Of a stretch of 64,000 nt of DNA, positions 8,623-18,160 are shown piece by piece. Position numbers and translations under genes: made by a program. How positions within the stretch are numbered: the stretch's first letter is position 1; every line of letters begins with the position of its first letter. The notes beneath the pieces are model-generated. The model was not told the origin of the DNA, ran no database searches, and saw only the letters and a list, made by a program, of their open reading frames with translations. This DNA comes from GCA-003244245 sp049673305 (GTDB taxonomy: Bacteria > Actinomycetota > Actinomycetes > Mycobacteriales > Pseudonocardiaceae). Where the stretch lies: NCBI GenBank assembly GCA_049673305.1, contig JBATXM010000236.1, positions 1 through 64,000 on the forward strand, read 5' to 3'.

Positions 8623-10383
8623 GTGAGGACGCCCGGCGGCGCATACGCAGTGGTGACGGCGCTGGTCGCCGGGGTCGCGCTGGTGGGATGCGCTCCGCAG
8701 CCGCCCCCGGTGGCGCCACCCCGCCACTCCGCCGTGAGTTCCTCAGCGGCCTCGTCCGCCGTGCGGGAGGTGGTGTTCGGGGTGGACCAGCTGTTCAGTG
8801 GTGCCAACTCCGGTTTCAACCCGCATACCCTGGCCGACCTGACGCCAGTCTCGGAGGCGCTCGCCAGCCTGCTGCTGCCCTCGGCGTTCCACCAGACACC
8901 CACCGGGCGGTGGGTCCTCGACCAAACGCTGCTGACCTCCGCCGAGGTCACGGATACCGAACCCTTCACCGTCACCTATCGGATCCGGCGCAATGCGCAG
9001 TGGTCGGACATCACCCCCATCGCTGCCGAGGATTTCGGCTACCTTGCTGAGCAGATGCGCACCCAGCCCGGAGTGGTGGACTCGGCCGGCTACCAGCTGA
9101 TCGACCAAGTGGTCTCCCGGGACGGCGGCAAGACCGTCGAGGTGATCTTTCAGCGGCCCTACGCTGGTTGGCGCACGCTGTTCCACCACCTGCTGCCCGC
9201 GCATCTGCTCAAGGATGCGCCGGGCGGTTGGAACACGGCGCTCGACGCGGGCCTGCCGGTGTCCGGTGGTCCGTTCGCGATGACCTCGGTGGACCGATCT
9301 CGCGGCGAGATCGTGCTGGAACGCAACGATCGGTACTGGGACACTCCGGCCCGGGTGGATCGGATCCGGTTGCGCCAAGGCAGCGAGGCGGCTCTGATCG
9401 AGGCGCTGCGCACCGCTGGCGCGCAAGGTGCCTTGTTCAGCCGTCCCAACGCCATCACCGAGTCGCTGCTGCGCGCGGCCAACCTGGGAGGGAGCCCGAC
9501 GGTCGTGCCGCAACCGGTGCTCGTCTCCGTGCTGTTGCGCCCAGCCAGCCCCGTGCTGAGCGACCAGCGGGTGCGCACCGCGGTGGCCGCGCTGCTGGAC
9601 CGCCCCTCGCTGATCGCCACCGGAGTCGCTAGCGGGCCCGCCGCGGCGCTGCGGGCCGACTCCGAGGTGCTCGCCCCGTCCGCGCCTGGTTATCACGCCA
9701 CCGCGCCGGCCACCGGTGTCCCGGTGGCGCCGGATCCGGACACGGCGCGCCGGTTGCTCACCGACGCCGGGTACACCCAGGGCCCAGCGGGTTGGGAACG
9801 CGCCGGGCAGCCACTGCGGCTGGTGGTCGCGGCGGCGGCGAACCACGAACCGTACGGGACGCTCGCTGCTCGGGTGGCTGATCAGCTCCGGAGCGCTGGG
9901 GTCGATGCCGAGCTGCGGGAAGTCGATCCTGACGAGCTCTACGCCACCATGCTCGGCCCGAGTGCCAACGCGGTCACTCCACCGTTGGCCAATCCAGTAC
10001 TAGCCAACGTGGGGGAGGCGCAGCCCGGCGTCGACATCGTTGTGCTGCCGCAGCCCGCAGCCGGCCACCCGGCCACCCAAGTGGCGTCCTGGTCCGGTTG
10101 CCCGCTGGTGGTGCCAGCCAGGCTGGCCCCAGCGCCGCCCAACCCAGCGAACTTCTGCGACCTGGCCCTGCAACCGATGATCGAGCAGGCGCTGATCCAG
10201 GACGACCCGGCAGGCCCGGTTCCACCTACTGTCGAGGCGACGCTGTGGGAGCGGGCCGTGACGATCCCGCTCTACCAGCCGGCGTCACTGCTCATCACCA
10301 CCAGTCAGCTATCCGATGTGGTCCCGGGTACGCCGTTGGAAGGTCCGTTTGACGGTGCTTCCCACTGGCAGGTGAGCCGGTGA
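8623..10383 (+). CDS. ABC transporter family 5 substrate-binding lipoprotein
   Basis: The 586-aa protein has a lipoprotein signal (LVAGVALVGC, acylated Cys at about residue 23). An OppA/DppA-type (SBP_bac_5) body follows, with VTYRIRRNAQWSD and the region around FQRPYAGWRTLFHHLLP. It probably binds peptides or other small solutes outside the membrane. It starts at a GTG 66 nt after typA. Its stop overlaps the first possible start of the next gene, a paralogous binding protein. No permease or ATPase gene is adjacent, so the rest of the importer must be encoded elsewhere. Confidence 0.9.
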   Translation: MRTPGGAYAVVTALVAGVALVGCAPQPPPVAPPRHSAVSSSAASSAVREVVFGVDQLFSGANSGFNPHTLADLTPVSEALASLLLPSAFHQTPTGRWVLDQTLLTSAEVTDTEPFTVTYRIRRNAQWSDITPIAAEDFGYLAEQMRTQPGVVDSAGYQLIDQVVSRDGGKTVEVIFQRPYAGWRTLFHHLLPAHLLKDAPGGWNTALDAGLPVSGGPFAMTSVDRSRGEIVLERNDRYWDTPARVDRIRLRQGSEAALIEALRTAGAQGALFSRPNAITESLLRAANLGGSPTVVPQPVLVSVLLRPASPVLSDQRVRTAVAALLDRPSLIATGVASGPAAALRADSEVLAPSAPGYHATAPATGVPVAPDPDTARRLLTDAGYTQGPAGWERAGQPLRLVVAAAANHEPYGTLAARVADQLRSAGVDAELREVDPDELYATMLGPSANAVTPPLANPVLANVGEAQPGVDIVVLPQPAAGHPATQVASWSGCPLVVPARLAPAPPNPANFCDLALQPMIEQALIQDDPAGPVPPTVEATLWERAVTIPLYQPASLLITTSQLSDVVPGTPLEGPFDGASHWQVSR

Positions 10384-10403
10384 CACCTGAGAGGTCTCCC
10401 GTG

Positions 10404-12182
10404 ATGGGAAAGTCGAGGCGCATTCGGTTCCGGACATGCTTCCTGGTGGGGATCGCCTGCCTTGTTCTCGCGGTCACCGGTTGTGTGGCGGCCAGCGGAA
10501 CTGACCGCTCCGGCGGCGGCCCGGCGCACACCCAGGCCCGTGGTGACCGGGGGGACGGATCCTATCGCGCTCCGAGCGTGCCACCCGGTCCTGCGGTCGT
10601 CGTCGCGCACGATGCGCCGTTCTTCGCGTACAACAACACAACAGCGAAGGCGAACAACAACCCGGACAACGCCCTGGTGCTCAACCAGGTGCTCGTAGAC
10701 CCCTTCATCGTCGACGGAAACGACAGGTTTCTGCTCAACTCCGACGTGCTGATGTCAGCCGAGCTGACCTCGAAGGACCCGCAGGTCGTCACGTACAAGA
10801 TCAAACCGAATGTCAGATGGTCAGATGGGCAGCCATGGAATTGCCACGACTTCTACCTGGCCTGGCTCGCGGGCAGCGGCGCGACGCCATACTTCGCACC
10901 GGCGACCACTCGAGGACTGGATCGTGTTACCGCCCAGTGTCGTGACAAGAATACATTCGTCGAGACCTACCGCTCGCCCTACGCTGACTGGCGCCAGAAC
11001 TATATTCAGCACGCCATTCTTCCCGCGCATATCCTTGAGCGGGAGACCGGAATCACTGACATCACCGCGTTGACCCCGACCTCCGCGCCAGCAGACCTGA
11101 AGAAGGCCGGTGACTTCTGGAACAGCGCCTGGATCGGTTTCAGCGCCAAGACAATGCCGGCATCGGGACCGTATCAGTTTGACAGCTCGACGTCGAGCAA
11201 AAATGCTGTGCTGATCCGAAACAAGGCCTGGGTGGGTAACCCCGGAGGTCCGGCGATGATTGTGCTCACGTCCGTCTCGGACGGTGCCGCCGCCGTGGCG
11301 GGTTTGGAGCACCGGCAGGTCAACGTCGTGCAACCATCGGCTGATCCGCTGCTGGCCGATCGGCTGCGGGCATTGTCGGGCCGGGGCGTGATATTCGAGG
11401 CACGGGGCGGCTCCACCGTCGAGCACCTGGACCTCAACCTGGCCAGTCCGCTGTTCCGAGATCCGGTCATCCGGACTGCCTTCGCCCAGTGCGTCGATCG
11501 GAACAAATTGGTCGACGAACTCGTTCGCGGCGTCCTCGCGGACGCTCAGCCGCTCGGAAGTCTCACGTTTCTCCCGGGCGATTCAGCCTACGTCGATCTC
11601 TACTCCGACACGATGGTCGCCGACGCGCGCAAGGCGCAGGTGACCCTGGAGCGAGCGGGTTGGGTGTTGGGCTCCGACGGCGTCTATTCCCGGGCTGGCC
11701 AGCGACTGTCCTTCTCCATCAGCCACGATGGTTCGCCGGCCCACTCCCGTGAGGTGGAACTGATCAGGAAGCAATGTCGGCAGGCCGGAATGGAGATCGC
11801 TGACGGTGCCACCCCGGGCGGTCTGGGTTTGGAGGGGGGTGCTGTGGTTCTGGGTCGCTTCGATGTCGCCCTGACGACGAGCTCGCGTGCTCCCCGGGTG
11901 TGGTCCCTGGCTGACCGCTACGCGACCACTGGCAAGCTCAACGACCAGCACTACAGCAACCCTGAGGTTGATGCCGCGCTGGGTGTCGCGGAGACGGAGT
12001 ACTCCGATTCCACCCAGAGTGATGCCTTGGCGAAAATCGATCGGCTCCTCGCCGAGGATCTGGTGTCACTTCCGCTATTCCAGATCCCCATCATGTGGGC
12101 CTACACCAGCAACATCGACAACGTCTATCGCCACGCTGTAGATGGCGTCACCTGGAACGCCAACGAATGGACCGTGCGCTAA
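10404..12182 (+). CDS. ABC transporter family 5 substrate-binding lipoprotein (second copy)
   Basis: This 592-aa lipoprotein resembles the preceding gene product. Its signal peptide ends VLAVTGC, and the SBP_bac_5 landmarks VTYKIKPNVRWSDGQPWNCHDF and YRSPYADWRQNYIQHAILPAHIL are described here by position (about residues 130-210). The C-terminus has the usual aromatic-rich domain. I chose ATG 10404, with GAGG 9 nt before it and a canonical basic N-terminus. A GTG at 10380 overlapping the upstream stop (GTGA) would add 8 residues. The two genes probably form one transcript and arose by duplication. Confidence 0.88.
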   Translation: MGKSRRIRFRTCFLVGIACLVLAVTGCVAASGTDRSGGGPAHTQARGDRGDGSYRAPSVPPGPAVVVAHDAPFFAYNNTTAKANNNPDNALVLNQVLVDPFIVDGNDRFLLNSDVLMSAELTSKDPQVVTYKIKPNVRWSDGQPWNCHDFYLAWLAGSGATPYFAPATTRGLDRVTAQCRDKNTFVETYRSPYADWRQNYIQHAILPAHILERETGITDITALTPTSAPADLKKAGDFWNSAWIGFSAKTMPASGPYQFDSSTSSKNAVLIRNKAWVGNPGGPAMIVLTSVSDGAAAVAGLEHRQVNVVQPSADPLLADRLRALSGRGVIFEARGGSTVEHLDLNLASPLFRDPVIRTAFAQCVDRNKLVDELVRGVLADAQPLGSLTFLPGDSAYVDLYSDTMVADARKAQVTLERAGWVLGSDGVYSRAGQRLSFSISHDGSPAHSREVELIRKQCRQAGMEIADGATPGGLGLEGGAVVLGRFDVALTTSSRAPRVWSLADRYATTGKLNDQHYSNPEVDAALGVAETEYSDSTQSDALAKIDRLLAEDLVSLPLFQIPIMWAYTSNIDNVYRHAVDGVTWNANEWTVR

Positions 12183-12310
12183 CCCCACCACACTGGTCCG
12201 GCCCACGTCTTTTCGAGGGAACCGGCCGGCGCTTTGTCGCTAGGCGGTGGCTCTCGACGCCGATTACCAAGATGGGCGATCGGCCGTCGCGGCGGCAAGC
12301 AATCCGTGGT

Positions 12311-12823
12311 ATGACCGCCGGAGTGAGCGATTTCCTGACCGTGCGTCCGGCCCATCCTGACGAGTTGGCGGAGGTTGGCCGGCTCACTCTTGAGGCGTAC
12401 CTCGCCGACGGCATGGTGAACCCTGCGGGTCCCTACGCGGCGCAGCTGGCCGATGCGTCGCGGCGGGCCAGCGGCGCTGAACTACTGGTGGCGGTGGATC
12501 CCGAAGGCATGGTGCTGGGGACGATCACGGTGTGCCCGCCGGGCAGCCCGCTGGGGGAGCTGTCCCGCCCCGGTGAGCTGGAGTTCCGGATGCTCGCGGT
12601 GGCACCCGGTGCCCGTCGCCGCGGGATCGGCGAGGCGCTGGTGCGAACCGTGCTGGCGCGGGCGAGGAAAACCGGCGCGCGCCGGGTCGTGCTGTGCAGC
12701 GGGCAGGAGATGCACGGCGCGCACCGGCTCTATGCCCGATTGGGGTTCATCCGGATGCCCGAGCGTGACTGGTACCCGTTGCCTGGGGTCCGGCTACTGG
12801 CCTTCGGCGCGACCACCGATTAG
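12311..12823 (+). CDS. GNAT-family N-acetyltransferase
   Basis: The 170-aa protein has the GNAT core: LTVRPAHPDELAEVGRLT at the N-terminus, the acetyl-CoA loop VAPGARRRGIGEALV at about residues 95-110, and the C-terminal HRLYARLGFIRMPERDW. It transfers an acetyl group from acetyl-CoA to an unknown amine. The start is ATG 12311. A GTG at 12323 is an alternative, and neither has a strong ribosome site. Its 3' end overlaps the convergent ACT-domain gene by 4 bp. Confidence 0.88.
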   Translation: MTAGVSDFLTVRPAHPDELAEVGRLTLEAYLADGMVNPAGPYAAQLADASRRASGAELLVAVDPEGMVLGTITVCPPGSPLGELSRPGELEFRMLAVAPGARRRGIGEALVRTVLARARKTGARRVVLCSGQEMHGAHRLYARLGFIRMPERDWYPLPGVRLLAFGATTD

Positions 12824-13473
12824 TCGCTCAGGACCACCGCGACGATCCCCGCCAGGTGCTCCAGGCGGGCAACCTCGGCGGCGCGGAACATCGGCCCACC
12901 CGGGCGACCGACCAGCAGGGCCCGGTCCGTACCACCCAGTGGGGTCGCCGCCAGCTCGGTACCCAGCTCCCGCCAAGGCGGCGGTACCCAGGGGTCCTCA
13001 CCGTCCAGGGTCGTCGCCCGACGCAGTGGCCACCATGGCAGGTCCGCGACGATGGTCTCCGGTGCGGCAAAGGAGCCGGCGAGCCGGTGCGGTTGTCCCC
13101 CCGAGACGCCGAGCACAACGGCCCAACCTGCTCGGATGATCTTAGGCACCCCGTCGGTGAAGGCCTGCAGGCCGTGGGCGGGGTCGGCGGCGATCTCCTC
13201 CACCAACTCCAGCTCGCGGTGGGTGTCCAGGACACCCGCCCACGGGCGGACGGCGTCGACCTCGACGCCGTCAACCGACTCCGCCGCCGTGATCAACACA
13301 TCGGGCAGCCGGCCAGCGGGAAGCTCCACGACGAGGTCGTCGATGGCGATGCCGGATCTCCGCTCGACGACGTCCAGGCTGAGGATGTCAACGCCCACCT
13401 TGCCCAGGGCGGTGGCCACCGCGCCGAGCGCCCCAGGGCGGTCCGGGAGCTGGATTCGGATCAAAAAGGACAT
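12820..13473 (-). CDS. ACT domain-containing protein
   Basis: The 217-aa protein begins with an ACT fold (SFLIRIQLPDRPGALGAVAT, then VDILSLDVVERR), a small-molecule, usually amino-acid, binding regulatory domain. The remainder is uncharacterised, with a possible second GAF- or ACT-like half. The start is the ATG at 13473, which begins the ACT strand directly; upstream codons in the open frame are not conserved-looking. It is divergent from gatC and convergent with the GNAT gene. A regulatory role is plausible but unproven. Confidence 0.8.
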   Translation of the reverse strand: MSFLIRIQLPDRPGALGAVATALGKVGVDILSLDVVERRSGIAIDDLVVELPAGRLPDVLITAAESVDGVEVDAVRPWAGVLDTHRELELVEEIAADPAHGLQAFTDGVPKIIRAGWAVVLGVSGGQPHRLAGSFAAPETIVADLPWWPLRRATTLDGEDPWVPPPWRELGTELAATPLGGTDRALLVGRPGGPMFRAAEVARLEHLAGIVAVVLSD

Positions 13474-13651
13474 CCGCCGCAGTCCTCTCCAGTCGCCGCG
13501 CTCGCCGGCCGTCGATTGTGACAGAACAAGCTGAAAGATGCGTCCCCTAGGCTCGCGAAGCGGGTCACCCGCCCTGGCGAAAGCTCCCATGAACAGCCCG
13601 GCGCTAGACTCGCCAGTGCCCAGCACCCCAGTAGCGTTTCAGGAGTCTCCT

Positions 13652-13948
13652 GTGCCCACCGTATCCCGTGACGAGGTCGCGCATCTCGCGCATCTCGCCC
13701 GGCTGGCCGTCACCGAGGAGGAGCTGGACTTGTTCGCGGGCCAGCTCGAGGTGATCCTGACCTCGGTCGCTCGGATCAGTGCGGTGGCGGCCGAGGACAT
13801 CCCCCCCACCTCGCACGCCGTCGGGCTGACCGATGTGTTCCGGGCGGACGTGCCACGCCCTGGGCTGACCCAGCAGCAGGCCCTGTCGGGCGCCTTTGCG
13901 GCTGAGGATGGCCGCTTTCGGGTGCCACGCATCCTGGACGAGTCGTGA
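13652..13948 (+). CDS. gatC: Asp-tRNA(Asn)/Glu-tRNA(Gln) amidotransferase subunit GatC
   Basis: This 98-aa subunit holds GatA and GatB together in the enzyme that amidates mischarged Glu-tRNA(Gln) and Asp-tRNA(Asn). It has the typical N-terminus VSRDEVAHLAHLARLAVTEE and the C-terminal ALSGAFAAEDGRFRVPRIL. The GTG start follows AGGAG by 6 nt. The stop overlaps gatA by 4 nt (GTGA), indicating translational coupling in a gatC-gatA-gatB operon. Confidence 0.97.
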   Translation: MPTVSRDEVAHLAHLARLAVTEEELDLFAGQLEVILTSVARISAVAAEDIPPTSHAVGLTDVFRADVPRPGLTQQQALSGAFAAEDGRFRVPRILDES

Positions 13949-15474
13949 CAACCGAGCTGACCCGGTTGTCCGCCGCGGAGGTGGCCGGGTTGATCCACGC
14001 CCGGGAGATCACGGCGATTGAGGTGGCCCAGGCGCATCTGGACCGGATCACCGCCGTGGACCCCGCGCTGCACGCCTTCCTGCACCTGGACGCCGAGGTC
14101 GCGCTCGCCGCCGCTGCCGCGGTGGACGACGGGCTGCGCCGAGGTGACCCGCCAGCCTCCGCGCTGGCGGGCGTGCCGCTGGCGCTGAAGGACGTGTTCA
14201 CCACCGTTGACATGCCGACCACCTGCGGCTCGCGGATCCTCCAGGGTTGGCGGCCACCGTATGACGCCACGGTGACCCGCAGGCTTCGCGAAGCGGGCGT
14301 GGTGATTCTGGGCAAGACCAACATGGACGAGTTCGCCATGGGTTCCTCGACGGAGAACTCCGCCTACGGGCCCACCCACAATCCCTGGGACCTTGACCGT
14401 GTTCCCGGCGGGTCCGGCGGTGGGTCGGCGGCGGCGGTGGCCGCCTTCGAGGTGCCACTGGCGATCGGTACCGACACTGGCGGCTCGATCCGCCAGCCCA
14501 GCGCGTTGACCGGCACCGTCGGGGTCAAGCCGACCTACGGCGGCGTCTCCCGGTATGGCCTGGTGGCCTTCTCCTCCAGCCTGGACCAGGGTGGTCCGGT
14601 GGCCCGTACGGTGCTCGACGCCGCTCTGCTGCATGAGGTGATCGGCGGGTATGACGCGTTGGACTCCACCTCGATCGACGCACCGGTGCCGCCAGTGGTG
14701 CAGGCGGCCCGCGTCGGCGCCACCGGCGATGTGGCGGGGGTCCGGGTCGGGGTGGTTAGCCAGTTCCGAGGGGAGGGCTACCAGCCTGGGGTGCTGCGCG
14801 CTTTCGACGTCGCGGTGAGCCGGTTGCGTGAGCTGGGCGCCCACGTCCTTGAGGTGTCCTGCCCGTCCTTCGACCACGCGTTGCCTGCCTATTACCTGAT
14901 TGCGCCCAGCGAGTGCTCCTCGAACCTGGCCCGCTTCGACGGCATGCGCTACGGGTTGCGGGTGGGCGACGACGGTAGCCGCAGCGCGCAGGAGGTCATG
15001 TCGCTGACCCGTGCGGCGGGTTTCGGGGCCGAGGTCAAGCGCCGCGTCATGCTGGGCACCTACGCCCTGTCCGCCGGGTACTACGACGCCTACTATGGCC
15101 AGGCGCAGAAGGTCCGCACCTTGATCATCCGGGACTTTGCCGCAGCGTTCGAGCGGGTGGACGTGCTGGTCTCGCCGACCACCCCAACCACCGCGTTCTG
15201 TATCGGCGAGCGGGTGGACGACCCGTTGGCGATGTACCTGTCTGATCTGTGCACGATCCCGGTGAACCTGGCCGGCAATGCCGCCCTGTCCGTCCCGGCC
15301 GGGCTCTCCGATGACGACGGCTTGCCGGTGGGACTGCAGGTGATGGCGCCCGCGCTGGCCGACGACCGGGCCTACCGGGTGGCGGCGGCCTACGAGGCGG
15401 CGCGCAACGCCGCCGACGGTGGCCCGCTGGCGCACCGGGTACCCGATCTGAACGCTGAGATGGTTGCGCGATGA
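13945..15474 (+). CDS. gatA: Asp-tRNA(Asn)/Glu-tRNA(Gln) amidotransferase subunit GatA
   Basis: This 509-aa amidase-signature enzyme is the glutaminase subunit. The catalytic Lys is in GVPLALKDVF (about residue 82). The Ser-rich signature PGGSGGGSAAAVAA and the nucleophile segment TDTGGSIRQPSA follow. GatA releases ammonia from glutamine and channels it to GatB. The gene overlaps gatC and gatB by 4 nt on each side. Confidence 0.98.
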   Translation: MTTELTRLSAAEVAGLIHAREITAIEVAQAHLDRITAVDPALHAFLHLDAEVALAAAAAVDDGLRRGDPPASALAGVPLALKDVFTTVDMPTTCGSRILQGWRPPYDATVTRRLREAGVVILGKTNMDEFAMGSSTENSAYGPTHNPWDLDRVPGGSGGGSAAAVAAFEVPLAIGTDTGGSIRQPSALTGTVGVKPTYGGVSRYGLVAFSSSLDQGGPVARTVLDAALLHEVIGGYDALDSTSIDAPVPPVVQAARVGATGDVAGVRVGVVSQFRGEGYQPGVLRAFDVAVSRLRELGAHVLEVSCPSFDHALPAYYLIAPSECSSNLARFDGMRYGLRVGDDGSRSAQEVMSLTRAAGFGAEVKRRVMLGTYALSAGYYDAYYGQAQKVRTLIIRDFAAAFERVDVLVSPTTPTTAFCIGERVDDPLAMYLSDLCTIPVNLAGNAALSVPAGLSDDDGLPVGLQVMAPALADDRAYRVAAAYEAARNAADGGPLAHRVPDLNAEMVAR

Positions 15475-16973
15475 CCGCTGCGCTGATGGATTATGACGAT
15501 GTCCTGGAGCGCTTCGAACCGGTGCTTGGGCTTGAGGTGCACGTCGAGCTGTCCACCGCGACGAAGATGTTCTGCGGCTGCGCCAACGTGTTCGGGACAC
15601 CCCCCAACACCCAGGTCTGCCCGACCTGCCTGGGACTGCCTGGATCGCTTCCGGTACTCAATCGCGCTGCGGTGGAGTCGGCCATGCGGATCGGGCTGGC
15701 GTTGAACTGCTCGATCGCCCCATGGTGCCGGTTCGCCCGGAAGAACTACTTCTATCCCGACATGCCCAAGAACTTCCAGACCTCCCAGTACGACGAGCCG
15801 ATCGCGGTGCACGGCTCCTTGGCGGTGCAGCTGGCGGACGGCTCGACGTTCGACGTCAGTATCGAGCGCGCGCACATGGAGGAAGACACCGGCAAGTCAT
15901 TGCATGTCGGCGGCTCAACCGGTCGCATTCACGGCGCGAGCCACTCCCTGCTGGACTACAACCGCGCCGGTGTGCCCCTGATCGAGATTGTCACCAAGCC
16001 GATTGTCGGTGCGGGGGGGCGCGCGCCGGAGATTGCCCGGGCCTATGTCACCGCGCTGCGCGACCTGTTACGCGCGCTGGGCGTGTCCGACGTGCGGATG
16101 GACCAGGGGTCGCTGCGCTGTGACGCCAACGTCTCGCTGATGCCGCGTGGCTCATCGACCTTCGGCACCCGAACCGAGACCAAGAACGTCAACTCGCTGC
16201 GCTCGGTGGAGCGCGCGGTGCGCCATGAGATGAGCAGGCAGGCCGCGGTGCTGGCCGGTGGTGGTGACATCGTGCTGGAGACTCGGCACTTCGACGAGGC
16301 TACTGGCACCACGTCTTCCGGGCGGAGCAAGGAGACCTCAGAGGATTACCGGTATTTCCCGGAGCCCGATCTGGTGCCGATCGCCCCCAGCGACCAGTGG
16401 GTGCAGCGGCTGCGTGCCACGCTTCCCGAGCTGCCCTGGCAGCGCCGGGCTCGGGTGCAGGCTGAGTGGGGCCTGTCCGACCTCGAGTTGCGGGACCTGG
16501 TCAACGCCGGCGCGCTGGATCTCATTGCGGCCACCGTCGAGGCGGGGGCTTCCGCCGTGCAGGCGCGATCGTGGTGGGTGTCTTACCTGTCCCAGCAGGC
16601 CAACTCCCTCGGTGTGGAGCTCGCTGACCTGCCTATTACCCCGGAACAGGTGGCGCGGGTGATCACCCTGGTTGGTGCGGGTGGGCTGACCAACAACCTG
16701 GCCCGGCAGGTCGTCGACGGGATCCTTGCTGGGGAGGGCGAGCCTGACGCGGTCGTCGCCGCCCGTGGCCTGGCCGTGGTGTCCGACGACGCCGAGCTGA
16801 CCGTCGCTGTCGACCGGGCTCTCGCCGCTCAGCCTGACGTCGCGGAGAAGATCCGCGGCGGCAAGGTGGCGGCGGCGGGCGCGATCGTGGGCGCGGTGAT
16901 GAAAGCCACCGGTGGCCAGGCCAATGCACAACGGGTCCGCGAGCTGGTCCTGGCGCGGGTTGTCCACCGTTAG
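15471..16973 (+). CDS. gatB: Asp-tRNA(Asn)/Glu-tRNA(Gln) amidotransferase subunit GatB
   Basis: The 500-aa subunit activates and amidates the mischarged tRNA. It has the family N-terminus PVLGLEVHVELSTATKMFCGC with metal-ligand cysteines (FCGCANVF, CPTCLG), the motif ARKNYFYPDMPKNFQTSQYD, and a C-terminal YqeY-like tail domain. The start overlaps gatA (ATGA). The 3' end overlaps the convergent lipoprotein gene by 4 bp. Confidence 0.98.
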   Translation: MTAALMDYDDVLERFEPVLGLEVHVELSTATKMFCGCANVFGTPPNTQVCPTCLGLPGSLPVLNRAAVESAMRIGLALNCSIAPWCRFARKNYFYPDMPKNFQTSQYDEPIAVHGSLAVQLADGSTFDVSIERAHMEEDTGKSLHVGGSTGRIHGASHSLLDYNRAGVPLIEIVTKPIVGAGGRAPEIARAYVTALRDLLRALGVSDVRMDQGSLRCDANVSLMPRGSSTFGTRTETKNVNSLRSVERAVRHEMSRQAAVLAGGGDIVLETRHFDEATGTTSSGRSKETSEDYRYFPEPDLVPIAPSDQWVQRLRATLPELPWQRRARVQAEWGLSDLELRDLVNAGALDLIAATVEAGASAVQARSWWVSYLSQQANSLGVELADLPITPEQVARVITLVGAGGLTNNLARQVVDGILAGEGEPDAVVAARGLAVVSDDAELTVAVDRALAAQPDVAEKIRGGKVAAAGAIVGAVMKATGGQANAQRVRELVLARVVHR

Positions 16974-18160
16974 TCCTGGCCGCCGCCGGGGCCCACCGGG
17001 TCGGGTAGCACGAACACCCGCTCGTCGCTGGAAATCGGTTCCCCCCCTGTCTTGTTGACCGTGCCCAGCCACATCCGCCGCCCGTCAGGGCTCAGTGCAG
17101 CCGCAGCGATACGGCCGTAGCGTTCCAGCGAGATCTGGTGCGGTGGGCCGATGAACGTGTCGCCCGGCCCGATCCCGAGCGCGAGCATCGGCGCCCCACT
17201 GGTGAACGCGACCTGGATGCGGCCCAGCATGACCACGCATCCCGCAGCCCCGGTGCCTTTGGGCCAGGTCCATGAGGCCGGACCCAGTGGGCGTCCCGGC
17301 CGCACCCGGTGTAGCAGGTCGCGGTCGGGCTCCCGGTCGGTGATCCACAGCTCGTTGCTCAGTGGGTCACTGCACAGCCCACCTGGCGCGTGCAATCCGC
17401 TGGCCAGCACCGCAGACCCAGCAGGGTTGCCCGGCGCGGGATGGCCGAAGGTGTCGATCCGTAACACCTTGCCGGCCAGGGAGCGCGGGTCCTCGGCGGC
17501 GGCGGAGTTGCCGGCATCCCCCGTGGCGACTACGAGCATTCCGTGCGAGTCAACCGCGAGCGCGCCGGCGTTGCCGGTCGGACCCCGGGGGATGCCGGCC
17601 AGCACCGGTTTGGGCACGTCACCAGGGGCGATCCGGACTACCCGGTTGTCGACGGGGGTGGTGATATAGGCGTAGATCAGCTCATCCTCGGCATAGCTGG
17701 GAGAGAGCGCGAGCCCGGTGAGCCCGCCATCTCCCTCGGGGTCCACGGCCAGAGCGGCTATTTCCTGGTTCGGCCGTTGCCGCTGTACCTGCAGGATCCG
17801 GCCGGTGGTGCGCTCCGCGACCAGACCGACCGGTGCGGAGCCCGGCAGCACGACCAGCGCGGAGATCGGTTCCAGGCAGGTCGCAACGACCTGCGGGTCG
17901 GGGTCGGCGCAGCCCCTCGGCGGGCCCGGTGGCAGCCGGCCGGATCCACCTGGGCCGGGTGCGCTGGGTGACCCCGGGATGTCGGGCCTCGGTCCGGCCT
18001 GCGCCCCAGTCTCCAGCTTGGGGTGGAACGGTCGCGCTTCCCGGTCCGGAAATATCGGCGTCACCGAGCATGCGCACAGCAGCGCCGCCGCCGCGAGCGC
18101 TACCGTGAGCGCGCGGTAGCGGGCACTGGCTGGGGTCGGTCCAGGGGGTCGCACGATCAC
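16970..18160 (-). CDS. PQQ-dependent glucose/sorbosone dehydrogenase-like lipoprotein
   Basis: The 396-aa exported protein has a lipobox (ALLCAC at about residue 30) after a Pro- and Ala-rich N-terminus, so it should be membrane-anchored outside the cell. The body resembles the six-bladed GSDH propeller, with LTGLALSPSYAEDELIYAYIT and GVPGNA-type loops (residues about 150-250). Similar proteins are annotated as PQQ-dependent sugar dehydrogenases, but the true substrate is unknown. The GTG start overlaps the stop of the upstream PH-domain gene (GTGA), giving a two-gene operon. Confidence 0.82.
   Translation of the reverse strand: MIVRPPGPTPASARYRALTVALAAAALLCACSVTPIFPDREARPFHPKLETGAQAGPRPDIPGSPSAPGPGGSGRLPPGPPRGCADPDPQVVATCLEPISALVVLPGSAPVGLVAERTTGRILQVQRQRPNQEIAALAVDPEGDGGLTGLALSPSYAEDELIYAYITTPVDNRVVRIAPGDVPKPVLAGIPRGPTGNAGALAVDSHGMLVVATGDAGNSAAAEDPRSLAGKVLRIDTFGHPAPGNPAGSAVLASGLHAPGGLCSDPLSNELWITDREPDRDLLHRVRPGRPLGPASWTWPKGTGAAGCVVMLGRIQVAFTSGAPMLALGIGPGDTFIGPPHQISLERYGRIAAAALSPDGRRMWLGTVNKTGGEPISSDERVFVLPDPVGPGGGQD

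Noticed and set aside
7366..8727. 453-codon minus-strand open frame
   Set aside because: It is antisense to typA and the next gene start, with no domain and no ribosome site.
13639..15600. 653-codon minus-strand open frame
   Set aside because: It is antisense to gatC and gatA, whose protein signatures are unmistakable. Long antisense frames are common in GC-rich DNA.
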